Below, piece by piece: positions 10,248-20,839 of a stretch of 64,000 bases of DNA. Under the pieces are notes generated by a model, which worked only from the letters and a program-made list of their open reading frames with translations, made no database searches and was not told the DNA's origin. Position 1 is the stretch's first letter; every line of letters begins with the position of its first letter. The stretch lies in the NCBI GenBank assembly GCA_022484805.1, contig JAKVKP010000012.1, positions 1-64,000 of the forward strand, written 5' to 3'. The translations under genes and the position numbers were made by a program. Source of the stretch: Streptococcaceae bacterium (lineage in GTDB: Bacteria; Bacillota; Bacilli; Lactobacillales; Streptococcaceae).

Positions 10248-11114
10248 ATGAGAATACAGGTCCCAGCAACGAGTGCGAATATTGGACCAGGATTTGATTC
10301 ATGTGGTATTGCAGTCAATCAATACTTAGTGATTGGGATTCACGAGCCAACTAAAGCGTGGGAAATTCATCATGATTTAGGTGCCGAGGTACCGAGTGAT
10401 GCTGAAAATTTACTAATTCAGACTGCTTTAAGGGTTGATCCAAATCTAACGCCACATTCAATCCAAATGGTTTCTAAAATTCCGTTGGCGCGTGGCTTGG
10501 GTTCAAGTAGCAGTGTGATTATTGCTGGTATTGAACTTGCGAATCAGCTCTCAAATCTTAAATTAACAAATCAAGAAAAACTTCAAATTGCTACTGAAAT
10601 TGAAGGTCATCCAGATAATGTAGCACCTGCTTTGCTTGGTAATTTTACGATTTCAAGCTATGTTAATGGTCAAGTCCAAACTGTACTACATCAATTTCCA
10701 AAGTGTGCGATTGTTGGCTTTATTCCAAATTATGAGTTAAAAACTAGTGATTCGCGTCATGTTTTACCAGAAGAATTGACTTATAAAGAGGCGGTTGTGG
10801 CAAGCTCAATCGCCAATGTGATGATTGCAGCGCTTTTAAAGGGTGATTTAAAGGCTGCCGGTCAAATGATTGAAGCAGATCATTTTCATGAACCTTATCG
10901 TCAAAAACTCGTACCTGAATTTTTGACCGTTCGTAAACTGGCTAAATCATTTGATAGCTATGCGACCTACTTGAGTGGTGCTGGACCTACGATTCTAACG
11001 CTACTTCCAGAGGCCGAGGCAGTTTCTTTTGCTGACGCACTGTCGAACGAGGGACTTGATGGTAAGATTGAATTATTTGAAATTGATACAGAAGGGCTAA
11101 AGGTTTATCAATAG
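10248..11114 (+). CDS. thrB: homoserine kinase
   Basis: Phosphorylates homoserine on the way to threonine. A GHMP kinase of 288 residues with the start [21 protein letters not shown], the ATP loop [16 protein letters not shown] (about 81-96) and the C-terminal [11 protein letters not shown] motif. ATG 10248 has AAGGAG at 7-8 bases; the longer in-frame start at 10233 begins inside the RBS. It forms an operon with hom (31-base gap). thrC is not in the window. Confidence 0.95.
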   Translation: MRIQVPATSANIGPGFDSCGIAVNQYLVIGIHEPTKAWEIHHDLGAEVPSDAENLLIQTALRVDPNLTPHSIQMVSKIPLARGLGSSSSVIIAGIELANQLSNLKLTNQEKLQIATEIEGHPDNVAPALLGNFTISSYVNGQVQTVLHQFPKCAIVGFIPNYELKTSDSRHVLPEELTYKEAVVASSIANVMIAALLKGDLKAAGQMIEADHFHEPYRQKLVPEFLTVRKLAKSFDSYATYLSGAGPTILTLLPEAEAVSFADALSNEGLDGKIELFEIDTEGLKVYQ

Positions 11115-11135
11115 CTTAATCGGCATTTTGAATTT

Positions 11136-11170
11136 AAAAGAATTGGAGCAATTGAGTTTCAATTCTTTTT
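11136..11170 (+). terminator. rho-independent terminator after thrB
   Basis: AAAAGAATTG (11136-11145) pairs with CAATTCTTTT (from 11160), followed by a T-run. It ends the hom-thrB operon. The remaining roughly 210 bases up to polA are AT-rich; I see no clear feature in them. Confidence 0.75.
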
Positions 11171-11382
11171 TTATGGTTATTTCTGAAATTTACATTCATT
11201 TTCATGGAATAATTTAAAGAAACATTGCACTTATTTTTCATTTATTTCAAGTGATTAATCAAAATGTTTTATTAAGATTATGCAAATACAATTTATGTTA
11301 CAATAAAAGTAATGTATCATTATGACGCAAAGATGCATCATTTGAAACGATAAATATGAATTCAACTTAAGCGAGGATTATC

Positions 11383-14007
11383 ATGTCTAAAAATAAACTA
11401 TTGTTGGTTGATGGCTCATCAATTGCTTTCAGAGCATTTTTTGCCATTCAAAATATTGAAAATTTTAAAAATAGTAGTGGTTTATATACCAATGCAATTT
11501 ATGGTTTTCATACAATGTTAAGTAATATTATCAAAAAAGTATCACCAACTCATATCCTTGTTGCGTTCGATGCAGGTAAAACGACTTTTAGAACTGAAAT
11601 GTTTGCCGAATATAAAGGCGGTCGGCAAAAAATAGTACCTGAATTTCGTGAACAACTACCATTTATTCGTGAAATGCTTAAATATCAGGGGATTCATACA
11701 TATGAACTTGTGAATTATGAAGCTGACGATATAATTGGTACTTTGGCAAAGCAGGCTGAGGCTGCTGATTTTGAGGTTGAAATTTTCTCTGGAGATCGCG
11801 ATTTAACTCAGCTTACCACTGAAAAAACGACTGTTCAGATCACGAGAAAAGGTGTCGATAATTTAGAGACCTATACACCAGACTATATGTTTGAAAAGCT
11901 AGGTATTAACCCAACTCAATTAATTGATTTAAAGGCATTGATGGGAGATAGTTCAGATAATATTCCTGGGGTGACAAAAATTGGTGAAAAGACTGGTTTG
12001 AAACTAATTACGGCCTATCAATCATTGGAAAATTTATATGAGCATATTGATGAATTGAAAAAAAGTAAAATGAAAGAAAACTTGATTAATGAAAAGGATA
12101 TTGCCTTTCTTTCAAAAAAATTAGCAACCATTGATACGGCATCACCACTTGAAATTAGCGTCACAGATTTAGCAGTATCACCTGTTGATAGCGAAGGATT
12201 ACGCCATTTCTATGAACAAATGAATTTTAATAAATTTATCGAAAATGAACTTGGTGAGGCTGAGGTGACACTAGAAGCAATTGATTATCAGCTTGTTAGG
12301 GATTATCAAGCGGGTATGTTTTCAAAGGGTGACTTCCTTTATTTAGAGACTTTAGCTGATAATTACCATACTGCAGATGTGATTTCAGTTGCATGGGGAA
12401 ATGCGAAAAAGCAATATGTGGCTAAGGCAGATGTGTTATTTAATAATCCAGAATTTGAAAAAGATGTTCAAGAAAACTTTTCTAAAACCTATGATTTCAA
12501 AAAGACAAAGATTTTGCTTTCACGCTATCAAATTGAAATTGATACGATTGAATTTGATACCCTGCTCGCTAAATATATTTTAAATGCGGAAACGTCACAT
12601 ACTTTTAAAATTATTGCTGGTCAATATACCAGTATTGAGATTGAGACTGATGAGGCTGTTTATGGCAAGGGGGCAAAGCAAGCAATTCCAGCTGATGAAA
12701 TATTATTTGCACACTTAGCTCGAAAACTTGCAATTTTAGTTTCAAGTGAACAAAGCATGCTTGAAGTATTAGAAAGTAACAATCAATTGCATCTTTTACA
12801 AGAAATTGAACAGCCCTTGGCAGGCGTGTTAGCAAAAATGGAAATGCGCGGTATTAAGGTTGATACCAATCGACTGGAAGAAATGAAGGTTGAGTATATG
12901 GCAATTCTGGCAGACATAGAAAAGACGATTTTTGAATTAGCTGGAGAGCAGTTTAATATCAACTCACCAAAACAGCTTTCTGTTATTTTATTTGAGAAAT
13001 TGCAATTACCTGTGATAAAGAAAACTAAAACGGGTTATTCAACTGCGGTTGATGTGCTTGAAAAATTAGCTCCTCAGGCGCCTATCGTTGAACATATCTT
13101 AAAATATCGGCAAATTGCCAAAATTTTGTCAACCTATTTAGAAGGCCTTTTAAAAGTTGTCGCAGCTGATGGCAAGGTTCATACACGTTATATTCAAACC
13201 TTGACTGCGACAGGACGTCTCAGCTCAGTAGATCCTAATTTACAAAATATTCCAATTCGAATTGAAGAAGGTAGGCGCGTGCGTGAAGCATTTTTACCTT
13301 CATTTGAAGACGGATATATTTATTCATCAGATTATTCACAAATTGAATTGCGTGTCTTAGCGGATATTTCCGGTGATGAGCATTTAAGATTAGCCTTTGA
13401 AGAAAAGCAGGATATCCATACCGCAACTGCTATGCGTGTTTTTGGTATTGAAGAGGCGAGTCAGGTTGATGGCAATATTAGAAGAAAGGCCAAGGCGGTT
13501 AATTTTGGTGTGGTCTATGGCATTTCTGATTATGGATTGGCTGAAAATTTAGGCATTTCAAGAAAAGAAGCTGGCGATTATATTAAAACTTATTTTGAAA
13601 AATATCCAGGTATTAAAAAATATATGGAAGAAATTGTTAGAGAAGCACGTGATAAGGGCTATGTTGAAACGTTATTCCATCGAAGACGTGAAATTTTGGA
13701 GATTAACTCCAGAAATTTCAATCGTAGAAGCTTTGCCGAAAGAACTGCAATTAATTCGCCAATTCAAGGCAGTGCAGCAGATATTCTTAAGGTTGCGATG
13801 ATTCGCCTTGAAAGCGAAATTAGCAAAGCAGGATTGAAGGCAAGAATGCTTTTACAGGTACATGATGAGGTGGTTTTTGAGGTGCCAGCATCTGAAATTG
13901 ATCAATTAGATCAAATTGTAAAAGATATTATGGAGCATACAACTGAGTTAGCTGTGCCTCTAATTGCCGATAGCAATTATGGCAGAAATTGGTATGATGC
14001 GAAATAA
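11383..14007 (+). CDS. polA: DNA polymerase I
   Basis: Fills gaps and removes primers and flaps in replication and repair. The 874 residues hold a 5'-nuclease domain (about 1-295, with ALMGDSSDNIPGV and an H3TH motif), a degenerate 3'-5' exonuclease-like domain (about 300-470) and the polymerase domain. Motif A DYSQIELRVLADISGD is near residue 648, the finger helix RRKAKAVNFGVVYGIS near 703, and motif C QVHDEVVFE near 824. The exonuclease motif I DxE appears as YLE (LYLET near 311), so proofreading is probably lost, as in other Bacilli Pol I. Own transcript likely. Confidence 0.96.
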   Translation: MSKNKLLLVDGSSIAFRAFFAIQNIENFKNSSGLYTNAIYGFHTMLSNIIKKVSPTHILVAFDAGKTTFRTEMFAEYKGGRQKIVPEFREQLPFIREMLKYQGIHTYELVNYEADDIIGTLAKQAEAADFEVEIFSGDRDLTQLTTEKTTVQITRKGVDNLETYTPDYMFEKLGINPTQLIDLKALMGDSSDNIPGVTKIGEKTGLKLITAYQSLENLYEHIDELKKSKMKENLINEKDIAFLSKKLATIDTASPLEISVTDLAVSPVDSEGLRHFYEQMNFNKFIENELGEAEVTLEAIDYQLVRDYQAGMFSKGDFLYLETLADNYHTADVISVAWGNAKKQYVAKADVLFNNPEFEKDVQENFSKTYDFKKTKILLSRYQIEIDTIEFDTLLAKYILNAETSHTFKIIAGQYTSIEIETDEAVYGKGAKQAIPADEILFAHLARKLAILVSSEQSMLEVLESNNQLHLLQEIEQPLAGVLAKMEMRGIKVDTNRLEEMKVEYMAILADIEKTIFELAGEQFNINSPKQLSVILFEKLQLPVIKKTKTGYSTAVDVLEKLAPQAPIVEHILKYRQIAKILSTYLEGLLKVVAADGKVHTRYIQTLTATGRLSSVDPNLQNIPIRIEEGRRVREAFLPSFEDGYIYSSDYSQIELRVLADISGDEHLRLAFEEKQDIHTATAMRVFGIEEASQVDGNIRRKAKAVNFGVVYGISDYGLAENLGISRKEAGDYIKTYFEKYPGIKKYMEEIVREARDKGYVETLFHRRREILEINSRNFNRRSFAERTAINSPIQGSAADILKVAMIRLESEISKAGLKARMLLQVHDEVVFEVPASEIDQLDQIVKDIMEHTTELAVPLIADSNYGRNWYDAK

Positions 14008-14340
14008 GAATACTAATTGACTTTTTTGTCAAGAGCGCTTATCATTTATTATTAGTATTTTGTAGCAAATAATATTGATAATGCTTGGGGAAATAGTAAT
14101 TTAGTATTGGCTTTAATTTAGCTTCGTGAGCTTGACAAGTCTTTTACAAGCCAGCTGCATTCGATGCTAGGCTTTGTAAGTACAAATCCGAACCGCCTTT
14201 TCATGACCGATGGCGATAAATCGTTGATAGGTTAAAATGATAAAATGATTAAGTGACCAAGTTGCAAGTTTCTTTTTATTATAAATGAGGTGAGTAAACG
14301 TTAGTTCAAGCTCGCTAAGCTTTTCAGATAGGAGTATTAT
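14008..14340. other. intergenic region between polA and divIB
   Basis: About 330 bases without a supported gene. AATACTAAT (near 14010) and ATTAGTATT (near 14051) can pair as a weak end-of-polA hairpin. An imperfect inverted repeat (AGCTT-CGTGAGCTTGA near 14119 and its complement near 14309) spans most of the rest. I see no clear promoter. Confidence 0.4.
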
Positions 14341-15252
14341 GTGGCAGATGATCATTTAACGCCTTGGCAAAAGGAAAACCAGAAATATCAGAAACTTCAA
14401 AAAGAAAAGGCTAAGGCTGAGAAGCTCAAGGCGAAACAATCTAAAAAAACAGTTGAAACTGTAATATCAGAGTCTGAAACGGAAAAGCCGGCTGATGAAG
14501 TTGAAAATACGGCACGTGAGTCTATGCTAAGTACGTTGCCTAAAATAAAAAAGGAAAAGCGAATTCAGCTTTTAAAGAAGCTAACACCTTTAATCATTTT
14601 TTTTGTGATTGCTTTTACAATAACTGTTTTTTTTCTTTCTCCTTTCAGTAAGCTTGAAACGATTGAAGTCAGTGGCAATCAAAATGAAAGTAATGCGGCA
14701 ATTATTAAAGCCTCAAAGCTAACGCTTGGCGAGAGTATTTTAGCTGAACGGAAAAAAATGGATCAGGTTCAAGCTAACCTTCAAAAAGCTTTTAAACGAG
14801 TCAATACTGCAACAGTTACTTATTCATTTCCTAATCGCTTTATAATTAAAGTTAAGGAAAAACAAGAGCTAGCATATGTTCAGGACAATGATAGTTTGAA
14901 AGTTGTTCTTGACGATGGAACGATATTGGATGACAAGGTGGAGACACAGAATGAAAATTATCCGGTTATCAAATCCTTTAAATCCACTAAAAAAATTGAA
15001 AAGCTAGTTGCTCAGTATCAAAAGCTTTCAGAGGAATTACGTAGTCAAATTAAATTGATTGAGCTGACGCCGACTAATGCAAATTCAGATTTTTTGACTT
15101 TGACGATGTCGGATGGTAATCAGGTTAAAATAACACTAGAGGATATTGATGATAGATTGAAATATTATCCTGAAGTGGCAAGTCAAATGACTGAAAAAGG
15201 GATTGTGGATATGGAAGCTGGGATCTATAGCTACCCTTATCCCGAATCTTAA
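14341..15252 (+). CDS. divIB: cell division protein DivIB/FtsQ
   Basis: A bitopic divisome protein that stabilises FtsL/DivIC at the septum. It has a long charged cytoplasmic N-terminus (about 1-80, Lys/Glu-rich), one transmembrane helix (about 86-107, IIFFVIAFTITVFFLSPF) and an external POTRA domain (about 108-180: LETIEVSGNQNESNAAII) followed by the beta domain. 303 residues. The start is GTG with AGGAG upstream. It precedes ftsA and ftsZ as in other Bacilli, but a terminator separates it from ftsA. Confidence 0.93.
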   Translation: MADDHLTPWQKENQKYQKLQKEKAKAEKLKAKQSKKTVETVISESETEKPADEVENTARESMLSTLPKIKKEKRIQLLKKLTPLIIFFVIAFTITVFFLSPFSKLETIEVSGNQNESNAAIIKASKLTLGESILAERKKMDQVQANLQKAFKRVNTATVTYSFPNRFIIKVKEKQELAYVQDNDSLKVVLDDGTILDDKVETQNENYPVIKSFKSTKKIEKLVAQYQKLSEELRSQIKLIELTPTNANSDFLTLTMSDGNQVKITLEDIDDRLKYYPEVASQMTEKGIVDMEAGIYSYPYPES

Positions 15253-15273
15253 TTAATGATTAATTTTATAAAT

Positions 15274-15303
15274 AAAACCCTACCTTAATGTAGGGTTTTT
15301 TGT
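15274..15303 (+). terminator. rho-independent terminator after divIB
   Basis: AAAACCCTAC/GTAGGGTTTT (15274-15283 with 15290-15299), loop CTTAAT, then T residues. ftsA must therefore have its own promoter or rely on read-through. Confidence 0.9.
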
Positions 15304-15503
15304 TATGATTAAGACGATAAAAAGGCAATGTCAATTTTTTGTCAATTTTTTTTTAACAAATATATTTCAGAATTTTAAAAAAGTGTAATTTTAACACAAA
15401 AACGATTTAATGAATGCTCATTTTATGGTACACTTAGGAATGTTAAAATTAATGACTAATAGGGCATAAAAATAATTTGTAGATGCAGGAGGAACCATTA
15501 ATT

Positions 15504-16871
15504 ATGGTCAAAGATGGTTTTTTTACGGGGCTTGATATTGGAACAAGTTCAGTTAAGGTGCTAGTAGCTGAATATATAGACGGCCAAATGAATATTATTG
15601 GGGTCGGAAATACAAAATCTGATGGGATTAAAAATGGCGTCATTGTAGACATTGAAAAAACAGTTGAATCAATTAAAAAAGCAGTAAGACAGGCAGAAGA
15701 AAAAGCTGGCGTTCAAGTGACCAACGTCAACGTTGGTTTACCAGCAAATTTATTAAGTGTTGAAGGGTGTCAGGGATTATTAGCAGTTGGTGCTGACAAT
15801 CAGGAGATTACAGATACTGATGTACAGGCGGTTATTAAGTCAGCATTAGTGAGAGCGGTACCACCAGAACGTGAAATTATTACTGTTCTACCAGAAGAAT
15901 TTGTGGTAGATGGTTTTGCAAATATCAGCGATCCACGAGGGATGATTGGTATCCGTTTAGAAATGCGTGGTCAAATGTTTACTGGACCAAAAACAGTCAT
16001 TCACAATATTAAGTCAACCGTTAGAAAGGCTGGTTTAAATATTGATCAATTAGTCCTTACACCACTTTCCTTGACGGAGTCAATTTTGACAGATGGCGAG
16101 AAAGACTTCGGGACAATTGTTATTGATATGGGTGGTGGTCAAACTTCAATCGCGATTATGTTTGATCATCAAGTTAGATACACTTCTGTGGTTCAAGAGG
16201 GTGGCGAATTTGTCACTAAGGATATTTCAGTTGTGTTAAATACGTCAATTAAAAATGCAGAAGGTTTGAAAATCAATTACGGGGAAGCCTATCCAGATCA
16301 CGCAAGTGAAACAGAGGAATTCCCAGTCGATGTAATCGGACAAAATGCACCGGTTAAAGTCAATGAACGCTATCTTTCAGAAATTATTGAAGCGCGTTTA
16401 AGTCAAATTTTTGACAAGGTTCAAAAAGAACTTGATAAAATTGATGCGTTTAATTTACCAGGTGGTGTTATTTTAACAGGCGGTGCAGCAACTTTACCGG
16501 GCTTGGTTGATTTAGCAATTGACCGATTAGGTGTAAATGTTAGATTATACGTACCTAATCAAATGGGACTTAGAAATCCTGTTTTTACAAATGTGATTAG
16601 CATTGTTGAATATGTGGCGTTGCAAAGTGAAATTAATTGGATTTCATATAATGCGGTAATTGGTAATCAAACAGCTATTTCCAATCGTCCTGAACCGGTT
16701 GTAACTAAAGAACCAGTTTATGATGACGTAGATTATAGTGATGACTATGCTGATAATTATGATTATCCAGATGATACAGTCGATAATGATAGAGCACAAG
16801 ACGGTCTGAAAGAAAAAGGTGCGAGCCTAGTGGATCGTGCTAAAGGCTTCTTTAACAATATTTTTGATTAA
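15504..16871 (+). CDS. ftsA: cell division protein FtsA
   Basis: Actin-like ATPase that tethers FtsZ to the membrane. It opens with FFTGLDIGTSSVKVLVAE (phosphate-1 loop), has the 1C subdomain, the phosphate-2 motif VIDMGGGQTSIAI and the adenosine motif GGVILTGGAATLPGL. An acidic Asp/Tyr-rich linker (about 400-435) leads to the C-terminal amphipathic helix (LVDRAKGFFNNIFD) that binds membrane. I chose ATG 15504, 9 bases after AGGAGG; the longer start at 15483 would include the RBS. ftsZ follows 15 bases later. Confidence 0.96.
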   Translation: MVKDGFFTGLDIGTSSVKVLVAEYIDGQMNIIGVGNTKSDGIKNGVIVDIEKTVESIKKAVRQAEEKAGVQVTNVNVGLPANLLSVEGCQGLLAVGADNQEITDTDVQAVIKSALVRAVPPEREIITVLPEEFVVDGFANISDPRGMIGIRLEMRGQMFTGPKTVIHNIKSTVRKAGLNIDQLVLTPLSLTESILTDGEKDFGTIVIDMGGGQTSIAIMFDHQVRYTSVVQEGGEFVTKDISVVLNTSIKNAEGLKINYGEAYPDHASETEEFPVDVIGQNAPVKVNERYLSEIIEARLSQIFDKVQKELDKIDAFNLPGGVILTGGAATLPGLVDLAIDRLGVNVRLYVPNQMGLRNPVFTNVISIVEYVALQSEINWISYNAVIGNQTAISNRPEPVVTKEPVYDDVDYSDDYADNYDYPDDTVDNDRAQDGLKEKGASLVDRAKGFFNNIFD

Positions 16872-16886
16872 ACTTGGAGGGAAATA

Positions 16887-18146
16887 ATGGAAATCTCTTT
16901 TGATACAAATGTCGATCAAGGCGCAGTAATTAAAGTAATTGGTGTCGGCGGTGGTGGCGGAAACGCTGTCAATCGAATGATAGAAGAAGGTGTTAGTGGT
17001 GTTGAATTTATTACTGCTAATACTGATGTGCAAGCATTAAAGTCTTCAAAGGCTGAGCTTGTTATTCAATTAGGACCAAAATTAACTCGAGGCTTAGGTG
17101 CAGGTGCACAGCCTGAGGTTGGTCGCAAGGCTGCTGAAGAAAGTGAAGAAGATATTCGTCAAGCGCTTGAAGGTGCTGATATGGTATTTATTACTGCCGG
17201 TATGGGTGGTGGTACTGGTACAGGTGCTGCACCAGTTATTGCGCATATCGCTAAGGAAATTGGTGCATTGACAGTTGCAGTTGTAACAAGACCATTTGGT
17301 TTTGAAGGCACAAAACGTAGCTTATTTGCTTCAGAAGGTATCTCAGAATTAAAAGATAATGTGGATACTTTTATTATTATTGAAAATAATAGCTTATTAC
17401 AAATTGTTGATCCTAGAACACCAATGCTAGAAGCGCTTAGTGAAGCGGATAATGTTTTACGTCAGGGTGTACAAGGCGTTTCTGATTTAATTACAGCACC
17501 AGGCTTTATCAATCTTGACTTTGCTGATGTGAAAACAGTGATGCAAAATCAAGGTGCTGCTTTAATGGGTATTGGTGAAGCAGAGGGTGATGATCGTGTG
17601 ATTAAAGCAACTCAATTTGCGATTAATTCACCATTACTTGAAACAACAATTGATGGTGCTGAAAATGTCCTACTTAACGTAACTGGTGGACTTAATATGT
17701 CATTGATGGAAACTCAGGACGCTTCTGAGGTTGTCATCCAAGCAGCAGGTCAAGATGTTAACATTTTATTAGGTACTTCAATTGATGAAAGCTTAGGCGA
17801 TCGGATTCGTGTTACGGTTGTTGCAACAGGGATTGAGGATACACCAAAGCAAAAAGGCAGAGGCAATGTTAGACGCACAAATGCTCCAGCGACGACAAGC
17901 CGTGTGCCACAAAATAAAACACAAGCTTATATCGCACCTGAACCAACACCGATTGATGTTGAGGAAGAAGATGAAAATTCACCATTTAATGGCTGGGATA
18001 TCCGTCGCGAGTCTAATGTTCGTCCGAACGTTGATGAATTAAAGCTTAAAACAGATAATACTAGCATTAATACTTTTGAAAAAACAGAAACAAAAACTGA
18101 CGAAGAATTGGATACACCACCGTTTTTTAGACGGAATAAACGCTAA
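16887..18146 (+). CDS. ftsZ: cell division protein FtsZ
   Basis: Tubulin-like GTPase that forms the Z ring. It has the [14 protein letters not shown] loop (about 15-28), the tubulin signature GGGTGTG near 108-114, and the T7 loop [11 protein letters not shown]. An unstructured linker (about 320-405) leads to the C-terminal peptide [11 protein letters not shown] that binds FtsA and SepF. 419 residues. RBS GGAGG. Same transcript as ftsA. Confidence 0.98.
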   Translation: MEISFDTNVDQGAVIKVIGVGGGGGNAVNRMIEEGVSGVEFITANTDVQALKSSKAELVIQLGPKLTRGLGAGAQPEVGRKAAEESEEDIRQALEGADMVFITAGMGGGTGTGAAPVIAHIAKEIGALTVAVVTRPFGFEGTKRSLFASEGISELKDNVDTFIIIENNSLLQIVDPRTPMLEALSEADNVLRQGVQGVSDLITAPGFINLDFADVKTVMQNQGAALMGIGEAEGDDRVIKATQFAINSPLLETTIDGAENVLLNVTGGLNMSLMETQDASEVVIQAAGQDVNILLGTSIDESLGDRIRVTVVATGIEDTPKQKGRGNVRRTNAPATTSRVPQNKTQAYIAPEPTPIDVEEEDENSPFNGWDIRRESNVRPNVDELKLKTDNTSINTFEKTETKTDEELDTPPFFRRNKR

Positions 18147-18166
18147 GGTAGATTGGAGCATTCAAG

Positions 18167-18838
18167 ATGCTAGAAGATAATTTTGAAGCAGTCGTTGCTC
18201 GAATCAATCAAGCTAAAGCAAAGGCTAATCGGCATGATGAAGTACATTTGGTTGGGGTTACAAAATATGTTGACGTCGATCAAGCGCGAGCACTTGTGAA
18301 GACTGGTGTTCATGAAATTGCTGAAAATAGAACGGAATTATTTTTAGAAAAGTATCAAGCAATGCAAGATTTAGAAGTTACTTGGCATTTGATTGGTAGC
18401 TTGCAACGCCGTAAAGTTAAAGATGTCATTAATTTAGTAGATTATTTTCATGCCCTAGATAGTTTTAAATTGGCACAAGAGATACAAAAGAGAGCTGAAA
18501 AGACCATTTCAGTCTTTGTACAGGTCAATGTTTCGGGTGAGCTAAGTAAGCATGGCTTCTCACCCGAAGAGTTAAAGCCTTTTATTGAAGCCTTGAATGC
18601 TTTTGATCGAATCAAGGTTGTTGGACTAATGACAATGGCTCCGATTGATGCGAATGAACAAGAATTGAGAGCTTATTTCTCAACACTTCGTCAATATCGA
18701 GATCAAATTAAAAGCATGAATCTACCTTATGCTCCTTGCCAAGAGCTTAGCATGGGTATGAGTCGTGATTATGAAATTGCGATTGAAGCGGGCGCAACTT
18801 ATGTGAGAATCGGTAGTGATTTTTTCAAAAATAACTGA
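18167..18838 (+). CDS. yggS: YggS/YlmE family PLP homeostasis protein
   Basis: A PLP-binding protein without known enzyme activity that buffers pyridoxal phosphate, fold type III. Motifs: VGVTKYVD with the PLP lysine near residue 36, HEIAENRTELFLEKY, WHLIGSLQRRKVK, and the C-terminal LSMGMSRDYEIAIEAGATYVRIGS phosphate-binding segment. 223 residues. It starts 20 bases after ftsZ, its usual place in Gram-positive dcw clusters. Confidence 0.93.
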   Translation: MLEDNFEAVVARINQAKAKANRHDEVHLVGVTKYVDVDQARALVKTGVHEIAENRTELFLEKYQAMQDLEVTWHLIGSLQRRKVKDVINLVDYFHALDSFKLAQEIQKRAEKTISVFVQVNVSGELSKHGFSPEELKPFIEALNAFDRIKVVGLMTMAPIDANEQELRAYFSTLRQYRDQIKSMNLPYAPCQELSMGMSRDYEIAIEAGATYVRIGSDFFKNN

Positions 18839-18940
18839 ACTTTACATTTAAAGTGTCTGAAAACATAATTATTATTTATTTATTTTGATTAATAACAAAT
18901 CTTGTTAAAAATTAGATTTGTAATTATATAGGAGGAAGAT

Positions 18941-19630
18941 ATGTCGTTTTTAGACAAAATTAATAATCTTTCAAATTTTTTTGGAATTAATGATGAAGTG
19001 GATGATTTTGAAGGCGAGACGTTAAATAGTCGCCCAAAACAAGAGCGGATTAGTAAAGAAAAAATTTCACGGCCAGAACAGGCTTCGAATTTTCGACGTC
19101 AGACAACAGCACAGTCGGATAATGTTGTTGCAATGAGACGGCAATCTGAAGACAAAAGACGTCAAGAAGCACCTAGACGTAGTGCAGTTGGTGAAACTTC
19201 AACTGTAAATGATCGAATTAAACCATCATCCACTAAAGCGAGAGAAGATTATTTAGTTAATCAAGAAGCGCGTCAGAGACCCTCCTCTAATACGACAAGG
19301 CAAAATCATGGGAAAGTCCCTTTTACAACTGAAGCACAAAAGGATAACCGACCTAAGATAACGATTAAGCAACCAAGAGTTTACTCAGATGCAATGAAAA
19401 TTGCTGAATTTGCCATGAATGATGAAGCTGTTCTGGTTAATTTTCATTATATGGAAGAGCATCAAGCGCGTCGGATTATTGATTTTCTGACTGGTATTGC
19501 CCATGCCTTACATGGTGATTTACAAAGAGTCGGAAATCAAATTTTCTTATTAACGCCTGCATCCATTCAAATTGATGGTAATGAAGCGAAAAGTTTGGTC
19601 AATAATCAAGATTTTGATTATGAGATATAG
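18941..19630 (+). CDS. sepF: cell division protein SepF
   Basis: Bundles FtsZ filaments and anchors them to membrane. The 229-residue protein has the membrane-binding N-terminus MSFLDKINNLSNFFGI, a long Arg/Gln/Ser-rich linker (about 30-140) and the conserved SepF core (about 141-225: KITIKQPRVYSDAMKIAEFAMND ... IIDFLTGIAHALHGDLQRVGNQIFLLTP). The linker is longer than in B. subtilis SepF. Strong RBS AGGAGG. Confidence 0.95.
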   Translation: MSFLDKINNLSNFFGINDEVDDFEGETLNSRPKQERISKEKISRPEQASNFRRQTTAQSDNVVAMRRQSEDKRRQEAPRRSAVGETSTVNDRIKPSSTKAREDYLVNQEARQRPSSNTTRQNHGKVPFTTEAQKDNRPKITIKQPRVYSDAMKIAEFAMNDEAVLVNFHYMEEHQARRIIDFLTGIAHALHGDLQRVGNQIFLLTPASIQIDGNEAKSLVNNQDFDYEI

Positions 19631-19638
19631 GTGAAGCG

Positions 19639-19914
19639 ATGTTAAGTATATTTCTAAATTTTATTTCCAAATTAGTTGAGATTTATTCTATTTGTATCAT
19701 GATTTATGCAATATTATCTTGGTTTCCAGGTGCCTATCAATCCAAACTTGGTAAGCTAATAACTGCAATAGTCAGACCATATTTAAGTCTGTTTTCAAGA
19801 CTACCTTTGCAATTTGCAGGTATTGATTTTTCTGTCATTGTTGCATTATTTCTCTTACAGTTTGGTTATAGCGGCTTATTAATTTTGATCAACACTGTTT
19901 TATCAGTGGCATAA
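19639..19914 (+). CDS. yggT: YggT family membrane protein (YlmG)
   Basis: 91 residues with two hydrophobic helices (about 5-28 and 58-88) and the family motif AILSWFPGAYQSKLGKLITAIVRPYLSLFSRLPLQFAGIDFS between them. Found with sepF in most Gram-positives; a role in division or envelope assembly is inferred only from that. It starts 8 bases after sepF. Confidence 0.92.
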   Translation: MLSIFLNFISKLVEIYSICIMIYAILSWFPGAYQSKLGKLITAIVRPYLSLFSRLPLQFAGIDFSVIVALFLLQFGYSGLLILINTVLSVA

Positions 19915-19960
19915 AGTGTCGTCGGCTTAGAATGGAATGATTCAGGTCGACTCTTTTTTA
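19913..19960 (+). terminator. possible terminator after yggT
   Basis: AAAGTGTCG (19913-19921) pairs with CGACTCTTT (19948-19956) with one mismatch, followed by more T residues. A weak terminator; ylmH may be partly uncoupled from the upstream genes. Confidence 0.4.
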
Positions 19961-20041
19961 CTAAGCTTTGAATAGATTATTATATAAGCAAAATCGTCAT
20001 TGAAAAAGCGATGTGGCTTATTGTTTGACTGAAGGAATAAT

Positions 20042-20839
20042 ATGTTTGAAAATATTTATCAACATTTTAAAAAGAATGAAGTAACATTTATTGATCAAAT
20101 GAATGAACATTTAATCGAAGTTGAGGAAAGCTATACACCTTTTTTGACTCATTTTTTAAATCCGAGAGAACTTTGGATTTTAGAAAGTTTAATTAATCGT
20201 TATAATGGCTTAAAATTTCGTAGTTTCGGTGGTACAATAAATGCAGAAAGTCAGCGTGTCGTTGTCGTTCCTGATTTTATGATGATTGAAGTATCAGATT
20301 TCCATTTGACACTACTGGAAATTAATTACCCGGTTAAGTTTGCAACACTTTCCCATTCAGAAATCTTAGGAACGTTGTTATCACAGGGTATTGAACGCTT
20401 TAAAATTGGGGATATTTTAACAGATGGCACTCGCTTTCAGGTGATTGTTGATGAGTTGATTGCTGAATTTTTAATTAATCAGGTAGATCGCATTTCATCA
20501 TTAAAAGTTAGGCTAGAAAAAAAAGATTTTTCTGAATTAATCACCTCAACTGATGAATTTGTCGAGCAGGGCTTGACGGTTAATAGCTTAAGAATGGATA
20601 ATTTAATCAGTAATGTCTATAATATTTCTAGAGAGCGAAGTAAAGCGTTAATTGAGCGCGGTAGTGTTAAGCTCAATTTTCAGGTGACCGAAAAAATTAG
20701 TGAAGAAATTAATCTATTAGATTTGATTTCAGTTCGGGGATTTGGCCGCTTTAAACTCACCAATATTAACGGACTCTCAAAAAAAGGAAAAATTAAAATT
20801 GTTGCAGCAGTATTAATAAAAGATAGGAGTAGCAAATGA
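20042..20839 (+). CDS. ylmH: YlmH family S4-domain RNA-binding protein
   Basis: 265 residues with an N-terminal YlmH domain and a C-terminal S4 RNA-binding domain (about 183-240: SLRMDNLISNVYNISRERSKALIERGSVKLN). YlmH proteins are linked to ribosome quality control, adding or recycling tRNA-linked peptides on stalled 50S subunits. It overlaps divIVA by 4 bases (ATGA), so the two are translationally coupled. Confidence 0.93.
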   Translation: MFENIYQHFKKNEVTFIDQMNEHLIEVEESYTPFLTHFLNPRELWILESLINRYNGLKFRSFGGTINAESQRVVVVPDFMMIEVSDFHLTLLEINYPVKFATLSHSEILGTLLSQGIERFKIGDILTDGTRFQVIVDELIAEFLINQVDRISSLKVRLEKKDFSELITSTDEFVEQGLTVNSLRMDNLISNVYNISRERSKALIERGSVKLNFQVTEKISEEINLLDLISVRGFGRFKLTNINGLSKKGKIKIVAAVLIKDRSSK